Positions 8,873-18,102 are shown, counted from the stretch's first letter. The stretch is 64,000 nucleotides of DNA from Pseudomonadota bacterium (GCA_018241025.1 JAFEEQ010000003.1:1-64000), one strand, 5' to 3'. The notes: generated by a model from the sequence alone, not told the origin. Translations and numbers: made by a program.

Positions 8873-9394
8873 ATGAAGAAGAGCTTTCTCCTCGCCCTGG
8901 CCCTGATCGGCGCCGCGTTCGTGCCGGGATCGGCCAGCGCGGGCGTGGCCACGGCCGGCGCCGTGCTGCTCGATCCGTTCGATCCGGTGCCGGAGATCAG
9001 CTTCCGCCACTACGGCGGCTACGCCTATGGCTATGGCGGATGCCACGTGGGATGCGGCTATACGGGTTGCGACGACGGCTGCTATCGGCCGCGCTACCAT
9101 CATCGCCACTATCGCCGTTGCGACGACGATTGCGACCGCGACTATGATCGCGATCGTGATGACCGCCCCCCGCCGGCACCACCCTGCACCTCTGCGCGCT
9201 GCTATGATGCCGAGCACTATGAGCGCCGCTGGCGCGATGGCGACCGCGTCGGCGTGGAATGGTTCGACCGCGGTCACAAGGAACGCACTGTCGGCGATCA
9301 CGATCACGACGACCGCTTCTACGGACGCGGCGACGGCGACTGGCGCAACGACGACGATCGCGGTCCGCCGCCAGGTCCGCCGGCCGGACACTGA
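8873..9394 (+). CDS. Secreted His/Asp/Arg/Cys-rich low-complexity protein
   Basis: 173 residues. The signal peptide MKKSFLLALALIGAAFVPGS ends ASA. The mature part has a Gly/Tyr/Cys segment (YGGCHVGCGYTGCDDGCY), then runs of His and Asp/Arg (HHRHYRRCDDDCDRDYDRDR), a proline patch and a Gly/Asp/Arg tail ending GPPPGPPAGH. Eight cysteines and many His/Asp suggest metal binding or disulfide bonding, but this is inference from composition. GAGAGG precedes the ATG. Co-directional with the Sel1 gene 10 bases upstream. No family recognised. Confidence 0.6.
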   Translation: MKKSFLLALALIGAAFVPGSASAGVATAGAVLLDPFDPVPEISFRHYGGYAYGYGGCHVGCGYTGCDDGCYRPRYHHRHYRRCDDDCDRDYDRDRDDRPPPAPPCTSARCYDAEHYERRWRDGDRVGVEWFDRGHKERTVGDHDHDDRFYGRGDGDWRNDDDRGPPPGPPAGH

Positions 9395-9397
9395 GGC

Positions 9398-10915
9398 TCA
9401 GGCCGCGCGCTCTTCCGTCACGAAGATCATCAGGATCAGACCGACGACGAGGAAGAAGGTGATGGCGAGGAGACCGCCGCGCTGGCTCATCGTCAGCGCC
9501 GTCATCGCCGTCACCGAAGCGTTGGCGAACGGCGTCGCCGCAGTGCCCGACAGCGACATCAGGCCGAAGAATTCGGTCATCTTCTCCGGCGGCGCAAGCC
9601 GGGCCATCATCGTGCGCGCATTGGCGTAGCCCGCCGTGATCAGCACCGCGACGCCGTTGACGATGCCGAGATAGATCAATTGCGGCCAGGTGTTGAAGAA
9701 CGGCATCGCGTTGATCGGCGCGGCGTGGACGTCGTAGGGGATGAACCAGAGGATCCGGTCCGGCGCCATCGTCAGGCTGAGGCAGAAGAATATCAGCGTG
9801 CCGCCGACCGAAACGAAGATCGCACGCTTGGAACCGAGCGCATTGTCGAGCCAGCCGCCGACATAGCCGCCGAGCACGGCGAAAACGCTGAGCTCGATGC
9901 CGTAGACCATCATGGTCAGCGGGCCCCAGTCGAAGGTCACCGCGGCATAGATGCCGCCGAACAGGAGCACCGCGCCCATGCCGTCGTTGAAGAAGATGCG
10001 CGCCAACAAATACATGCCGACATTGCGATAGCGCCGGAGGCTGAGCACGGTCTGCCACACCGCGCGCACGCCGCGCCGCATCTGCTCGCCGATCGGAATG
10101 CCGGCGCTCGGCTTGTCGGGTGTGAACAGGAACAGCGGCAGGCTGAAGATCAGCAGCCAGAGGCCGGAGATCGGCCCGGTGAGGCGTTCCGGATCGTGCG
10201 CCGCCTGGTCGACGCCGAACAGCGGATGGGACGGCACGAAGGGCCAGTCGACATGTCCCGGCGCCGAGAAGGCGACGATCATGAAGCCGAGCAGGATTAC
10301 GCCCGCGAGGTTGCCGAGCGAGAGCCCCAAGCCCGACAGCGGACCGACGCGCTCATGCGGCGCAATGGTCGGCAGCATCGCATTGTGGAAGACGCTCGAG
10401 AATTCATAGGCAAAGTTCGCCGCGATGATCGCGGCGGCGAGCAGGAGGATCTCGTTGCTAGACGCGTGCGGCGTCGCGATCCACAGCGCCGTCATCGAGA
10501 CCACCATGATCACGGTGTAAACGAAGATCCACCGTTTGCGCCGTCCGCCGATGTCGGCGATGGCGCCGAGAAAGGGCGCGGCGACCGCCGTCGCCAATCC
10601 GCCCCAGGACGAGATCGCCGACCAGATGATCTGGCCGCGCACCGGATCGCCGATCACGACTTTCGTGAAATAGGGCGCGAAGAGATAAATCGTCACCAAC
10701 AGGACGTAGGGAATGCGGGCGCACTCGAACATCGCCCAGGACACCTGTCCGAGCCGGCTCGCGATCGGGCCGCCGGTTGCCGAGAGTCCGCCGGGCCGAT
10801 GCAGCCATGCTGCCCAGCCGCCGGGCGCGGCTTCGGCCTGGGAAGCGGGATCAGCGTCTATGTTGGCTGCCAAACGCCGCGCGGATTCATCGCCCGCGTC
10901 ATTGGAAGACTTCAC
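9398..10915 (-). CDS. MFS transporter, UMF1 (Atg22-like) family
   Basis: 505 residues and about 12 membrane helices. The N-terminal VSWAMFECARIPYVLLVTIY and SAISSWGGLATAVAAPFLGA, with GGRRKRW in the 2-3 loop, match the UMF1/Atg22 branch of the major facilitator superfamily. A 50-residue cytosolic N-tail precedes helix 1. The start is GTG at 10915 with GGGGAG at 7 bases. The gene overlaps the upstream SH3 gene by 17 bases and is presumably coupled to it. Substrate unknown; yeast Atg22 exports amino acids from the vacuole, which may not transfer. Confidence 0.78.
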   Translation of the reverse strand: MKSSNDAGDESARRLAANIDADPASQAEAAPGGWAAWLHRPGGLSATGGPIASRLGQVSWAMFECARIPYVLLVTIYLFAPYFTKVVIGDPVRGQIIWSAISSWGGLATAVAAPFLGAIADIGGRRKRWIFVYTVIMVVSMTALWIATPHASSNEILLLAAAIIAANFAYEFSSVFHNAMLPTIAPHERVGPLSGLGLSLGNLAGVILLGFMIVAFSAPGHVDWPFVPSHPLFGVDQAAHDPERLTGPISGLWLLIFSLPLFLFTPDKPSAGIPIGEQMRRGVRAVWQTVLSLRRYRNVGMYLLARIFFNDGMGAVLLFGGIYAAVTFDWGPLTMMVYGIELSVFAVLGGYVGGWLDNALGSKRAIFVSVGGTLIFFCLSLTMAPDRILWFIPYDVHAAPINAMPFFNTWPQLIYLGIVNGVAVLITAGYANARTMMARLAPPEKMTEFFGLMSLSGTAATPFANASVTAMTALTMSQRGGLLAITFFLVVGLILMIFVTEERAA

Positions 10916-11384
10916 GCGCTCCGACTCCCCAGATGTTCCGCTTGTCGACCCAGCCTGTCGTGCCCGCAGCCTCGACCTGGCAGACCGCAAGCTCGCATGC
11001 CTTGAGCCGGGCGACAACGCCGGGCTGGGCATAGGCGATGATCTTGCCCTCGGGTGCGTCGTCTTCGCGGATCGGAGACTTTGAAAATCCGATGAACAGC
11101 ACGGTGCGGCGGTCGGTGATCTGGGTGTGATGCATCCAGCCGATCGTGCCATCGACATCCTTGACCTTGCGCCAGACGTCGAAGCTGCCGATTTCGAGCA
11201 GCGGATAATCCTTGTGGTGATAGATCCAGAGAATCTGATGCTTGTAGGACGGTCCCTGACGCAGATAGGCCTCGTTGCGGCGCAGGCTCACATAATGCGG
11301 CGCTTCGCCGGCCAAAGCCGGAAACGCGACAAGGACGATCAGGAGCGCCACGGCGCGGCGCATCGAACGGGAATCGAACCGCAT
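10899..11384 (-). CDS. Secreted bacterial SH3-domain protein
   Basis: About 161 residues from the ATG at 11384; an upstream start at 11453 is open but weaker. A signal-like segment MRRAVALLIVLVAFPALAGE precedes two SH3-like modules: NEAYLRQGPSYKHQILWIYH with LLEIGSFDVWRKVKD and GWMHHTQITDRRTVL, and a degenerate second copy ending GTTGWVDKRNIWGV. Such periplasmic SH3_4-type proteins are common in alphaproteobacteria, function unproven. It heads a two-gene minus-strand unit with the MFS gene. The ribosome site before 11384 is weak, so the start is uncertain. Confidence 0.7.
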   Translation of the reverse strand: MRFDSRSMRRAVALLIVLVAFPALAGEAPHYVSLRRNEAYLRQGPSYKHQILWIYHHKDYPLLEIGSFDVWRKVKDVDGTIGWMHHTQITDRRTVLFIGFSKSPIREDDAPEGKIIAYAQPGVVARLKACELAVCQVEAAGTTGWVDKRNIWGVGAREVFQ

Positions 11385-11439
11385 GCCGACGCGATCATAG
11401 TGACGCGGGCGGCGATTGCGAGCCATGCGAGCGCGGCAT

Positions 11440-11469
11440 TTGACGCGGCGCACCCAGCCGCACTAGGTT
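11440..11469 (+). promoter_or_regulatory. Candidate promoter of the btuB riboswitch transcript
   Basis: TTGACG (11440-11445) followed after 17-18 bases by CTAGGTT (11463-11469). The -35 is good and the -10 weak. The position immediately before the riboswitch aptamer is right for its transcript start. Confidence 0.4.
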
Positions 11470-11474
11470 CCGAC

Positions 11475-11763
11475 CCACGCGCTTGGTTTTGGGAACGCGG
11501 TTTGAAACCGCGGCTGCCCCCGCAACTGTAGCCGGCGAGCGATCCGTCCAAATGCCACTGGGGTTTCCCGGGAAGGCGGACGGGGAGCGAAGACCCGGCG
11601 AGCCAGGAGACCTGCCTTGCGCCGTCGTCCTGTTTCCGCTCGGGGTGAGGCGGGGACCGCGGGAGAAACCGCCGTGGCGACAAGGGGAGTCGTCGGGGTG
11701 GGTGTCATGCCAAACCAGAGAAGTGCTGCGCCGTGCGCGACGGCTCCTGTAACCCACAGGAGA
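11475..11763 (+). promoter_or_regulatory. Cobalamin (B12) riboswitch controlling btuB
   Basis: The aptamer (about 11475-11620) shows the conserved order GGTTTTGGGAACGCGGT, then GCTGCCCCCGCAACTGT, GCCACTG, GGGAAGGC, GACCCGGCGAG and the B12 box AGCCAGGAGACCTGCC (11601-11616). Downstream a perfect 7-bp hairpin CTCCTGT-AACCC-ACAGGAG (11744-11762) holds the btuB Shine-Dalgarno (CAGGAG) in its 3' arm. Its loop AACCC is complementary to GGGTT (11561-11565) in the aptamer P5 loop, fitting the L5-L13 kissing interaction known for this class. B12 binding would therefore block translation initiation. No terminator is seen. Confidence 0.93.
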
Positions 11764-11768
11764 ATGTC

Positions 11769-13745
11769 ATGCATAAGGAACTGCTTTTAGGATCCGCTTT
11801 GCTCGTTGGTCTGGCGTCAACGGCTCATGCCGACCCAGAAGTCACTGCGCTGTCCTCATCGCCAATTTATGGCCCCGAGACCATCACCGTCACCGCCACG
11901 CGCACCGAACAACCCATCGTGCTGACTGGCGCCTCTGTCAGCGTATTGACGGCGGAGGACCTCAAGACCCAGCAAACGATGCTGCTGACCGATGCATTGA
12001 AGGAAGTGCCTTCGCTCGTGGTGGTGCGCAACGGCGGCCTCGGCCAGCCGGCGAGCATCAGCCTGCGCGGCGCCGAGGCCGGACAAACGGTCGTGCTGAT
12101 CGACGGCGTACGCGTCAACGACGCCAGCACGACCGACGACAGCGCCGCCGCGGCGCTGGGCGATCTTTTGGTCAACAACATCGACCGCGTCGAAGTCCTG
12201 CGCGGCCCGCAATCGACGCTCTATGGCAGCGACGCCATCGGCGGCATCGTGAACATCGTCACCAAGCGCGGTGGCGACACGCTGTTCGGACTCGATGCCA
12301 GCGCCGAGGCCGGCTCTTTCGGCACCTTCCATGCCAGTGTCGCGGCCCATGGCAGCAACAACGTCGTGGAATACGGCGCGGGCCTGAGTTTCCTGACCAC
12401 CGCCGGCACGCCCGCGGCCGATGTGCGCAATGGCAATCCGGAGAATGACGGCTATACCAATTTCGGTGCGACCGCGAATGTCCGCGTCCATCTGAACGAC
12501 TGGCTGAGCGCAGATTTGCGCGGCTACTACACCCAAGGCCATGACGATTTCGACGACGGCTTCGGCGGCCCGCCGCTCTATACCGTTGCCGATTCCGCCG
12601 CCAACAATACCAATGAGCTGAAGGTCGGCTATCTCGGCCTCAACGCCGACCTGTTCGGCGGGCGGCTGCACAACCGCATCGCGCTTATCGGCACCGAGCA
12701 GGGGCGCATCTTTTACGACTCCGCCTCGGACATCACGCATCTCAATTACCAGTACTTCAGCAGTGCGGCGCGGTTCGAGTATCAGGGCACCTTCGATGTC
12801 GATGACGCGACGCAGATTGTGTTCGGTGCAGAGACGCAGTTCAGCACGTTCCGGAACGATAATTTCGGCACCTTCGCGTTCTTCTCGCCGCCGGTGATCG
12901 GCGGGCATGACCGCCTGACCGGCTACTACCTGCAGGGCCAGACGACGCTGTTCGAAGCGCTGACGCTGACCGGCGGCGTGCGCCTCGATGACGACGACCA
13001 GTTCGGCACGCACACCTCCTACAAGATCAACGCCGCCTATCAGCTCTTCCCGTGGAACACGGTTCTGCGGGCGAATATCGGCACCGGCTTCAAGGCGCCG
13101 AGCCTGTTCCAGGAGTTCGGGCCGAACTCCAATCCGATCGATACGCTGAAGCCGGAGACGGCGACCGGATGGGAAGCCGGGTTTGACACCGACCTGTTCG
13201 ACTCTCCAGTGCGTTTCTCGGCGACGTATTTCGACCGCACGACGTCGAACCAGATCGCGTTCCAGAACTGCTACACGCCTGCGGACGCACCGGGATGCCC
13301 GAGCCGCGTTGCGGTGTTCGGCTACTACCTCAACTTCGACAAGACGCGCGGCAACGGCATCGAACTCGAAGTGAAGGCGCCGATCGGCGACACGCTGGAG
13401 GCCAGCCTGCAATACACGAACATGACCTCGGTGAACGAGCTGAGCCATCTCGACCTGCCGCGCCGGCCGCACGACCTGGCAAGCGCGCTCGTCACCTGGC
13501 GACCGCTCGACGGAACGGTGCTCGGCTTCAGCGTCACCTATCAGGGCAAGCGCTTCAATGACGCCGGCAACTTCACGCCGCTGACCAGCAACACCACGGT
13601 GAACCTGTTCGGCTCTTATGATCTGTCGGATCAGTGGCAGCTCTTCGGCCGGATCGACAACCTGTTCAACGACCGTACCGAGGAGGTTACCGGCTACGGT
13701 GTGCCCGGAACCGGCGCCTTTGCCGGCATCCGCGCCGCTTTGTAA
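11769..13745 (+). CDS. btuB: TonB-dependent outer-membrane receptor, BtuB (cobalamin) type
   Basis: 658 residues. The ATG at 11769 follows CAGGAG, with a signal peptide MHKELLLGSALLVGLASTAHA. The TonB box is ETITVTATR. The plug domain shows PSLVVVRNGGLGQPASISLR and DRVEVLRGPQSTLYGSDAIG (then GIVNIVTK), and a 22-strand-type barrel follows with aromatic-rich strands. The cobalamin assignment comes from the riboswitch in its leader and BtuB-like plug motifs. The C-terminus ends FAGIRAAL, with Leu in place of the usual terminal aromatic residue. No btuFCD genes lie next to it. Confidence 0.88.
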   Translation: MHKELLLGSALLVGLASTAHADPEVTALSSSPIYGPETITVTATRTEQPIVLTGASVSVLTAEDLKTQQTMLLTDALKEVPSLVVVRNGGLGQPASISLRGAEAGQTVVLIDGVRVNDASTTDDSAAAALGDLLVNNIDRVEVLRGPQSTLYGSDAIGGIVNIVTKRGGDTLFGLDASAEAGSFGTFHASVAAHGSNNVVEYGAGLSFLTTAGTPAADVRNGNPENDGYTNFGATANVRVHLNDWLSADLRGYYTQGHDDFDDGFGGPPLYTVADSAANNTNELKVGYLGLNADLFGGRLHNRIALIGTEQGRIFYDSASDITHLNYQYFSSAARFEYQGTFDVDDATQIVFGAETQFSTFRNDNFGTFAFFSPPVIGGHDRLTGYYLQGQTTLFEALTLTGGVRLDDDDQFGTHTSYKINAAYQLFPWNTVLRANIGTGFKAPSLFQEFGPNSNPIDTLKPETATGWEAGFDTDLFDSPVRFSATYFDRTTSNQIAFQNCYTPADAPGCPSRVAVFGYYLNFDKTRGNGIELEVKAPIGDTLEASLQYTNMTSVNELSHLDLPRRPHDLASALVTWRPLDGTVLGFSVTYQGKRFNDAGNFTPLTSNTTVNLFGSYDLSDQWQLFGRIDNLFNDRTEEVTGYGVPGTGAFAGIRAAL

Positions 13746-13794
13746 CGGCCGTTAGGCCATGGCAGAGTCCGGGATCGACATTTCCGGACCTGCC

Positions 13795-16700
13795 ATGACC
13801 CTCTCCAGCATCCTGATCGCCAATCGCGGCGAGATCGCCGTGCGCATCGCGCGCGCCGCCGCCGAGCGCGGCCTGAAAAGCGTCGCGATCTATTCCGACG
13901 ACGACGCGACCTCCGCCCATGTGAAAGCCGCCGACAGCGCCATCGCGCTCGGCGCCAGCGGGCCGGCCGCCTATCTCGACATCGCCCGTGTGGTCGCGGC
14001 CGCCAAGACGGCGCATTGCGACGCGGTGCATCCCGGCTACGGCTTTCTGAGCGAGAATCCGCTCTTCGCCGAGGCCTGCGAGAAGGTCGGACTGACCTTC
14101 ATCGGCCCGAGCCCGCGCGTGCTCTCGATCTTCGGCGACAAGGCACGGGCTCGCGCACTGGCGGAACGCTTCGGCGTGCCGGTTCTGGCGGGCACCGAAG
14201 GTCCCGCGACGCTAGATCAGGTGCGCGACTTTTTCCGCAAACACGGCGCGATCGTGATCAAGGCCATCGCCGGCGGTGGCGGCCGCGGCATGCGCATCGT
14301 CACGAACGAGAACGATCTCGAAGCATCCTATCTGCGCTGCCAGTCCGAGGCGCGTGCCGCCTTCGGCAACGATCTCGTCTATGCCGAAGCGCTGATGAGC
14401 GATGCGCGCCATGTCGAGATCCAGGTCGTCGGCGACGGCAAATCGGCGGTGCATGTGTGGGAGCGCGACTGCACGCTCCAGCGCCGCCATCAGAAGATCG
14501 TCGAGATCGCACCCGCGCCCGGCCTCGATCCCGATCTGCGCAAGCAGCTTTGCGACGCCGCAGTATGGCTCGCCGACGACGTGAACCTGAAAGGCCTCGC
14601 GACCTTCGAATTTCTCGTGAACCCGAAGCCGCCGCGCCACGGCGCCGCCTTCGCCTTCATCGAGGCCAATCCGCGGCTCCAGGTCGAGCATACCGTCACC
14701 GAAGAGGTTACCGGCATCGATCTCGTCGGCGTGCAGATCGAGATCGCGCGCGGACGGTCGCTGCGCGAACTGGGCCTCGTGCAGGACGAAATCCCGGGGC
14801 CGCGCGGCTATGCCGTGCAGCTGCGCATCAACATGGAGAAGCTCGAGGCGGACGGTACCGTCAAGCCTTCCGGTGGCACGCTCACGCGCTTCACGCCGCC
14901 GTCGGGGCCCGGCGTGCGCGTCGATACCTTCGGTTATGAGGGTTATCGCACCAATCCGGCGTTCGATCCGCTGCTCGCCAAGCTGATCGTGCATGGTCCC
15001 GACTTCGCCTCGGCGATGACGCGGGCGAAGCGCGCGCTGGACGAATTCGCCATCGGCGGCGTCGCGACCAATGCCGGCTTTCTGCACGCCCTGATCTCAC
15101 GGCCCGACCTTATCGGCGGCACGGCGCATACGCGCTACGTCGAGAATCATGCCGCTGCGATCCTCGCCGACGCCGCTGCATGGCAGCCTGCTGCTACTGC
15201 GGTGTCTTCTACGACCGCAGCGCCTGCTCGCACAGAGTCCGCGGCTGTGCCGGCCGGCACGATCGCCGTTCCGGCGCCGATGCAGGGCAAGATCGTCTCC
15301 ATCGACGTGAAACCTGGCGATGTGGTGCGCCAGGGTTCGTCGGTCGCGGTACTGGAAGCGATGAAGATGGAGCATCTCGTCGCCGCCGCAATTTCGGGCC
15401 GGGTGCATTCCCTCGCACAGCAGGCGGGCACCGTGCTGTTCGAGGGCGACGCCCTGCTCTATCTGACGCCGGAAGCCGTCGCCGGCGCCGATACGCAGGC
15501 CGAAGCGGCGCGCGATCCCGACGCGATCCGCGCCGATCTGCAGGACGCGCTCGACCGTCACGCTTTCGGCTACGACGCCAACCGTCCCGACGCCGTTGCG
15601 CGGCGGCGCAAGACGGGCCAGCGCACAGTGCGCGAGAATCTCGAACAGCTCTGCGATCCGGACAGCTTCATCGAATACGGTGCCCTCGCCTTCGCAGCGC
15701 AGCGGCGGCGGCGCGAGCTCGACGATCTGATCAAGAACACGCCGGGCGACGGCATCGTCACCGGCATCGGCACGGTGAACGCGAAGGCGTTCGGCGAGCA
15801 GAAGGCACGCTGCGCGGTGATGGCCTATGACTACACCGTGCTCGCGGGCACGCAGGGCGCAATGAACCACCGCAAGAAGGACCGCCTGCTGAAGGTCGCG
15901 GAGGAGTGGAAACTGCCCATCGTGAGCTTCACCGAGGGCGGCGGGGGACGGCCGGGCGATACCGATTTCCCCGGCGTCGCCGGTCTCGATACGCCGACCT
16001 TCCGGCAATACGCCAAACTCTCCGGGCTGATCCCGCGTGTCGGGATCAATTCGGGACGTTGCTTCGCCGGCAATGCCGCGATCCTCGGCTGCTCCGATGT
16101 GGTGATCGCGACCGCGAATTCGAACATCGGCATGGGCGGCCCGGCGATGATCGAAGGCGGCGGCCTCGGCGTTTACAAACCCGAGGACGTCGGGCCGATG
16201 AGCGTGCAGGTCGCCAACGGCGTCGTCGACATCGCGGTCGCGGACGAGATCGAGGCCGTCGAAGCGGCGAAGAAATATCTCTCCTATTTCCAGGGCACGC
16301 TTTCGCATTGGGATGCCGCCAACCAGAAAGAGCTTCGTCACCTGATTCCGGAGAACCGGTTGCGCGTCTATGAAAGCCGCAAGGTGATCGACACGCTGGC
16401 CGACACGGGATCCGTGCTCGAACTGCGCGCCGGCTATGCGCCGGGCATGATCACCGCGCTGATCCGCATCGAGGGCGCGCCTTTCGGCCTCATCGCCAAC
16501 AACCCGATGCATCTCGCCGGCGCCATCGACGGCCCGTGCGCCGACAAGGCCGCGCGCTTCCTGCAGCTTTGCGACGCCTTCGGGCTGCCCATCGTTTCGC
16601 TCTGCGACACGCCGGGTTTCATGGTGGGGCCGGAGCACGAGAAGACCGCTCTGGTGCGGCGGGTATCGCGCATGTTCGTGGTCGGTGGCGCGCTCAGCGT

Positions 16701-17076
16701 GCCGATCTTCACCGTGGTGCTGCGCAAGGGTTACGGCCTCGGCGCGCAGGCGATGGCGGGCGGCAGCTTCCACGCGCCGTTCTTCATCGTGAGCTGGCCG
16801 ACCGGCGAGTTCGGCGGCATGGGCCTCGAAGGCGCGGCGCGTCTCGGCTACCGCAAAGAGCTGGAGGCCCAGCCGACCGAAGAAGCGCGCGACGCGCTGT
16901 TCAAGAAGCTGGTGGCGCAGAGCTACACCCGCGGCAAGGCGACCAACATGGCGGCCTATCTCGAGATCGACGACGTCATCGATCCCGCCGACACGCGGCG
17001 CTGGATCCTGCGTGGCTACAAGAGCCTTCCGCCCTGGGAGGCGAGCAAGCGGCGGGGATTTGTGGATACCTGGTGA
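13795..17076 (+). CDS. Single-chain biotin-dependent acyl-CoA carboxylase (BC-BCCP-CT fusion)
   Basis: 1093 residues from the ATG at 13795 (a longer start at 13759 is open). The biotin carboxylase domain (about 1-450) has ILIANRGEIAVRI, the ATP-grasp loop AGGGGRGM and EANPRLQVEHTVTEEVTGID. The biotin carrier domain (about 485-560) has VLEAMKMEHL with biotinylated K524. The carboxyltransferase (about 590-1093) carries both halves, with GGGGRPGDTDFPG and SLCDTPGFMVGPEHEKTA. Acetyl/propionyl-CoA carboxylases normally split these over two or three chains; the fused form resembles the long-chain acyl-CoA carboxylase (LCC) described from mycobacteria and Rhodopseudomonas. Substrate undetermined. 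Confidence 0.9.
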   Translation: MTLSSILIANRGEIAVRIARAAAERGLKSVAIYSDDDATSAHVKAADSAIALGASGPAAYLDIARVVAAAKTAHCDAVHPGYGFLSENPLFAEACEKVGLTFIGPSPRVLSIFGDKARARALAERFGVPVLAGTEGPATLDQVRDFFRKHGAIVIKAIAGGGGRGMRIVTNENDLEASYLRCQSEARAAFGNDLVYAEALMSDARHVEIQVVGDGKSAVHVWERDCTLQRRHQKIVEIAPAPGLDPDLRKQLCDAAVWLADDVNLKGLATFEFLVNPKPPRHGAAFAFIEANPRLQVEHTVTEEVTGIDLVGVQIEIARGRSLRELGLVQDEIPGPRGYAVQLRINMEKLEADGTVKPSGGTLTRFTPPSGPGVRVDTFGYEGYRTNPAFDPLLAKLIVHGPDFASAMTRAKRALDEFAIGGVATNAGFLHALISRPDLIGGTAHTRYVENHAAAILADAAAWQPAATAVSSTTAAPARTESAAVPAGTIAVPAPMQGKIVSIDVKPGDVVRQGSSVAVLEAMKMEHLVAAAISGRVHSLAQQAGTVLFEGDALLYLTPEAVAGADTQAEAARDPDAIRADLQDALDRHAFGYDANRPDAVARRRKTGQRTVRENLEQLCDPDSFIEYGALAFAAQRRRRELDDLIKNTPGDGIVTGIGTVNAKAFGEQKARCAVMAYDYTVLAGTQGAMNHRKKDRLLKVAEEWKLPIVSFTEGGGGRPGDTDFPGVAGLDTPTFRQYAKLSGLIPRVGINSGRCFAGNAAILGCSDVVIATANSNIGMGGPAMIEGGGLGVYKPEDVGPMSVQVANGVVDIAVADEIEAVEAAKKYLSYFQGTLSHWDAANQKELRHLIPENRLRVYESRKVIDTLADTGSVLELRAGYAPGMITALIRIEGAPFGLIANNPMHLAGAIDGPCADKAARFLQLCDAFGLPIVSLCDTPGFMVGPEHEKTALVRRVSRMFVVGGALSVPIFTVVLRKGYGLGAQAMAGGSFHAPFFIVSWPTGEFGGMGLEGAARLGYRKELEAQPTEEARDALFKKLVAQSYTRGKATNMAAYLEIDDVIDPADTRRWILRGYKSLPPWEASKRRGFVDTW

Positions 17077-17079
17077 GGA

Positions 17080-18030
17080 CTAGGGGCTGCCGGAAAGAAC
17101 GCCTATGGTGCGCAGCCATATCTCCACCAGCTGCGGCCAATGGGTGATCGGAAGCGCTGTCGGACGCAGGCCGAAGGCGTGGCCGCCGTCGGCGTAGAGG
17201 TGCATCTCGACCGGCACCCCGGCCTTCTGAAGGCCGGCGTAGTAGGCTAGCGACTGATACACGCCGTCGACCGTGTCGCTTCCGGCCTGCAACAGAAATG
17301 TCGGCGGCGTGTCGGACGTCACCGGCACGTTGGGGTTCAGCACCATGTCTTTCGACCCGTCGGGCGTCAGATGTCCCGGATAGACCAGCACGGCGAAATC
17401 CGGGCGGGCGCTTTCCTTGTCGGCGTCATCGATGGATGCGTAGAGGCGGCGCTGATAGTGCGTGCTGATTTCCGCGGCAAGGAAACCTCCGGCCGAAAAG
17501 CCGAGCACGCCGATCTTGTGCGGATCGATATGCCACTCGACCGCATGGTGCCGCACGAGCCCCATGGCCCTTTGCGTGTCTTCCAGCGACCGCGTCGGGA
17601 TCATGAGATTGTCCGGGCGGCAGTTGCAGTGCCAATCATAGGGCTCGCTCGGCACTCGGTATTTCAACACAACGCAGGTGATGCCTTTGGCCGTCAGCCA
17701 TTCGCACACTTCGGTGCCTTCGAGGTCGATGGCGAGGACTTCAAATCCGCCACCCGGAAGCACAAGGACTGCGGCGCCGGTGCTATTCTTCTTTGGCGAA
17801 TAGACCGTCAGCGTCGGCTGCGAGACGTTCAGGATCGCGTGCCACGGACGTCCGGCGACGGGATGCTCGGCGCTGACGACCGATTCCGGCGCCCGGGCAG
17901 GCTGCGCATCAGGCCCGGTCCGGTCGGGCCAGAGGGCAATCTGCACATGTCCGGACGCAGGTTGCCAGACTTCCGCAGCCGCCGCGCGAAGCACCAGCAT
18001 GCCGCAAAGCGCAAAGATCACGAACTTCAT
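17080..18030 (-). CDS. Secreted alpha/beta hydrolase (esterase, xylanase-annotated family)
   Basis: 316 residues. The ATG at 18030 has GGTCAGG upstream and gives the signal peptide MKFVIFALCGMLVLRAAAAE. The oxyanion strand is VLVLPGGGFEVLAIDLEGTE, the nucleophile elbow is LGFSAGGFLAAE (GxSxG), and the catalytic His lies in YADGGHAFGLRP. This family (BD-FAE/esterase-lipase group) often carries misleading endoxylanase names; the sequence supports a periplasmic carboxylesterase of unknown substrate. Convergent with the carboxylase gene, gap 3 bases. Confidence 0.8.
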   Translation of the reverse strand: MKFVIFALCGMLVLRAAAAEVWQPASGHVQIALWPDRTGPDAQPARAPESVVSAEHPVAGRPWHAILNVSQPTLTVYSPKKNSTGAAVLVLPGGGFEVLAIDLEGTEVCEWLTAKGITCVVLKYRVPSEPYDWHCNCRPDNLMIPTRSLEDTQRAMGLVRHHAVEWHIDPHKIGVLGFSAGGFLAAEISTHYQRRLYASIDDADKESARPDFAVLVYPGHLTPDGSKDMVLNPNVPVTSDTPPTFLLQAGSDTVDGVYQSLAYYAGLQKAGVPVEMHLYADGGHAFGLRPTALPITHWPQLVEIWLRTIGVLSGSP

Positions 18031-18102
18031 CGCCTGACCCGCAGTCGGATTTTCGAATGCGACGCACGCTAGACCAGAAGCCCGTAAAGACAAGCGTGGC
18101 GC

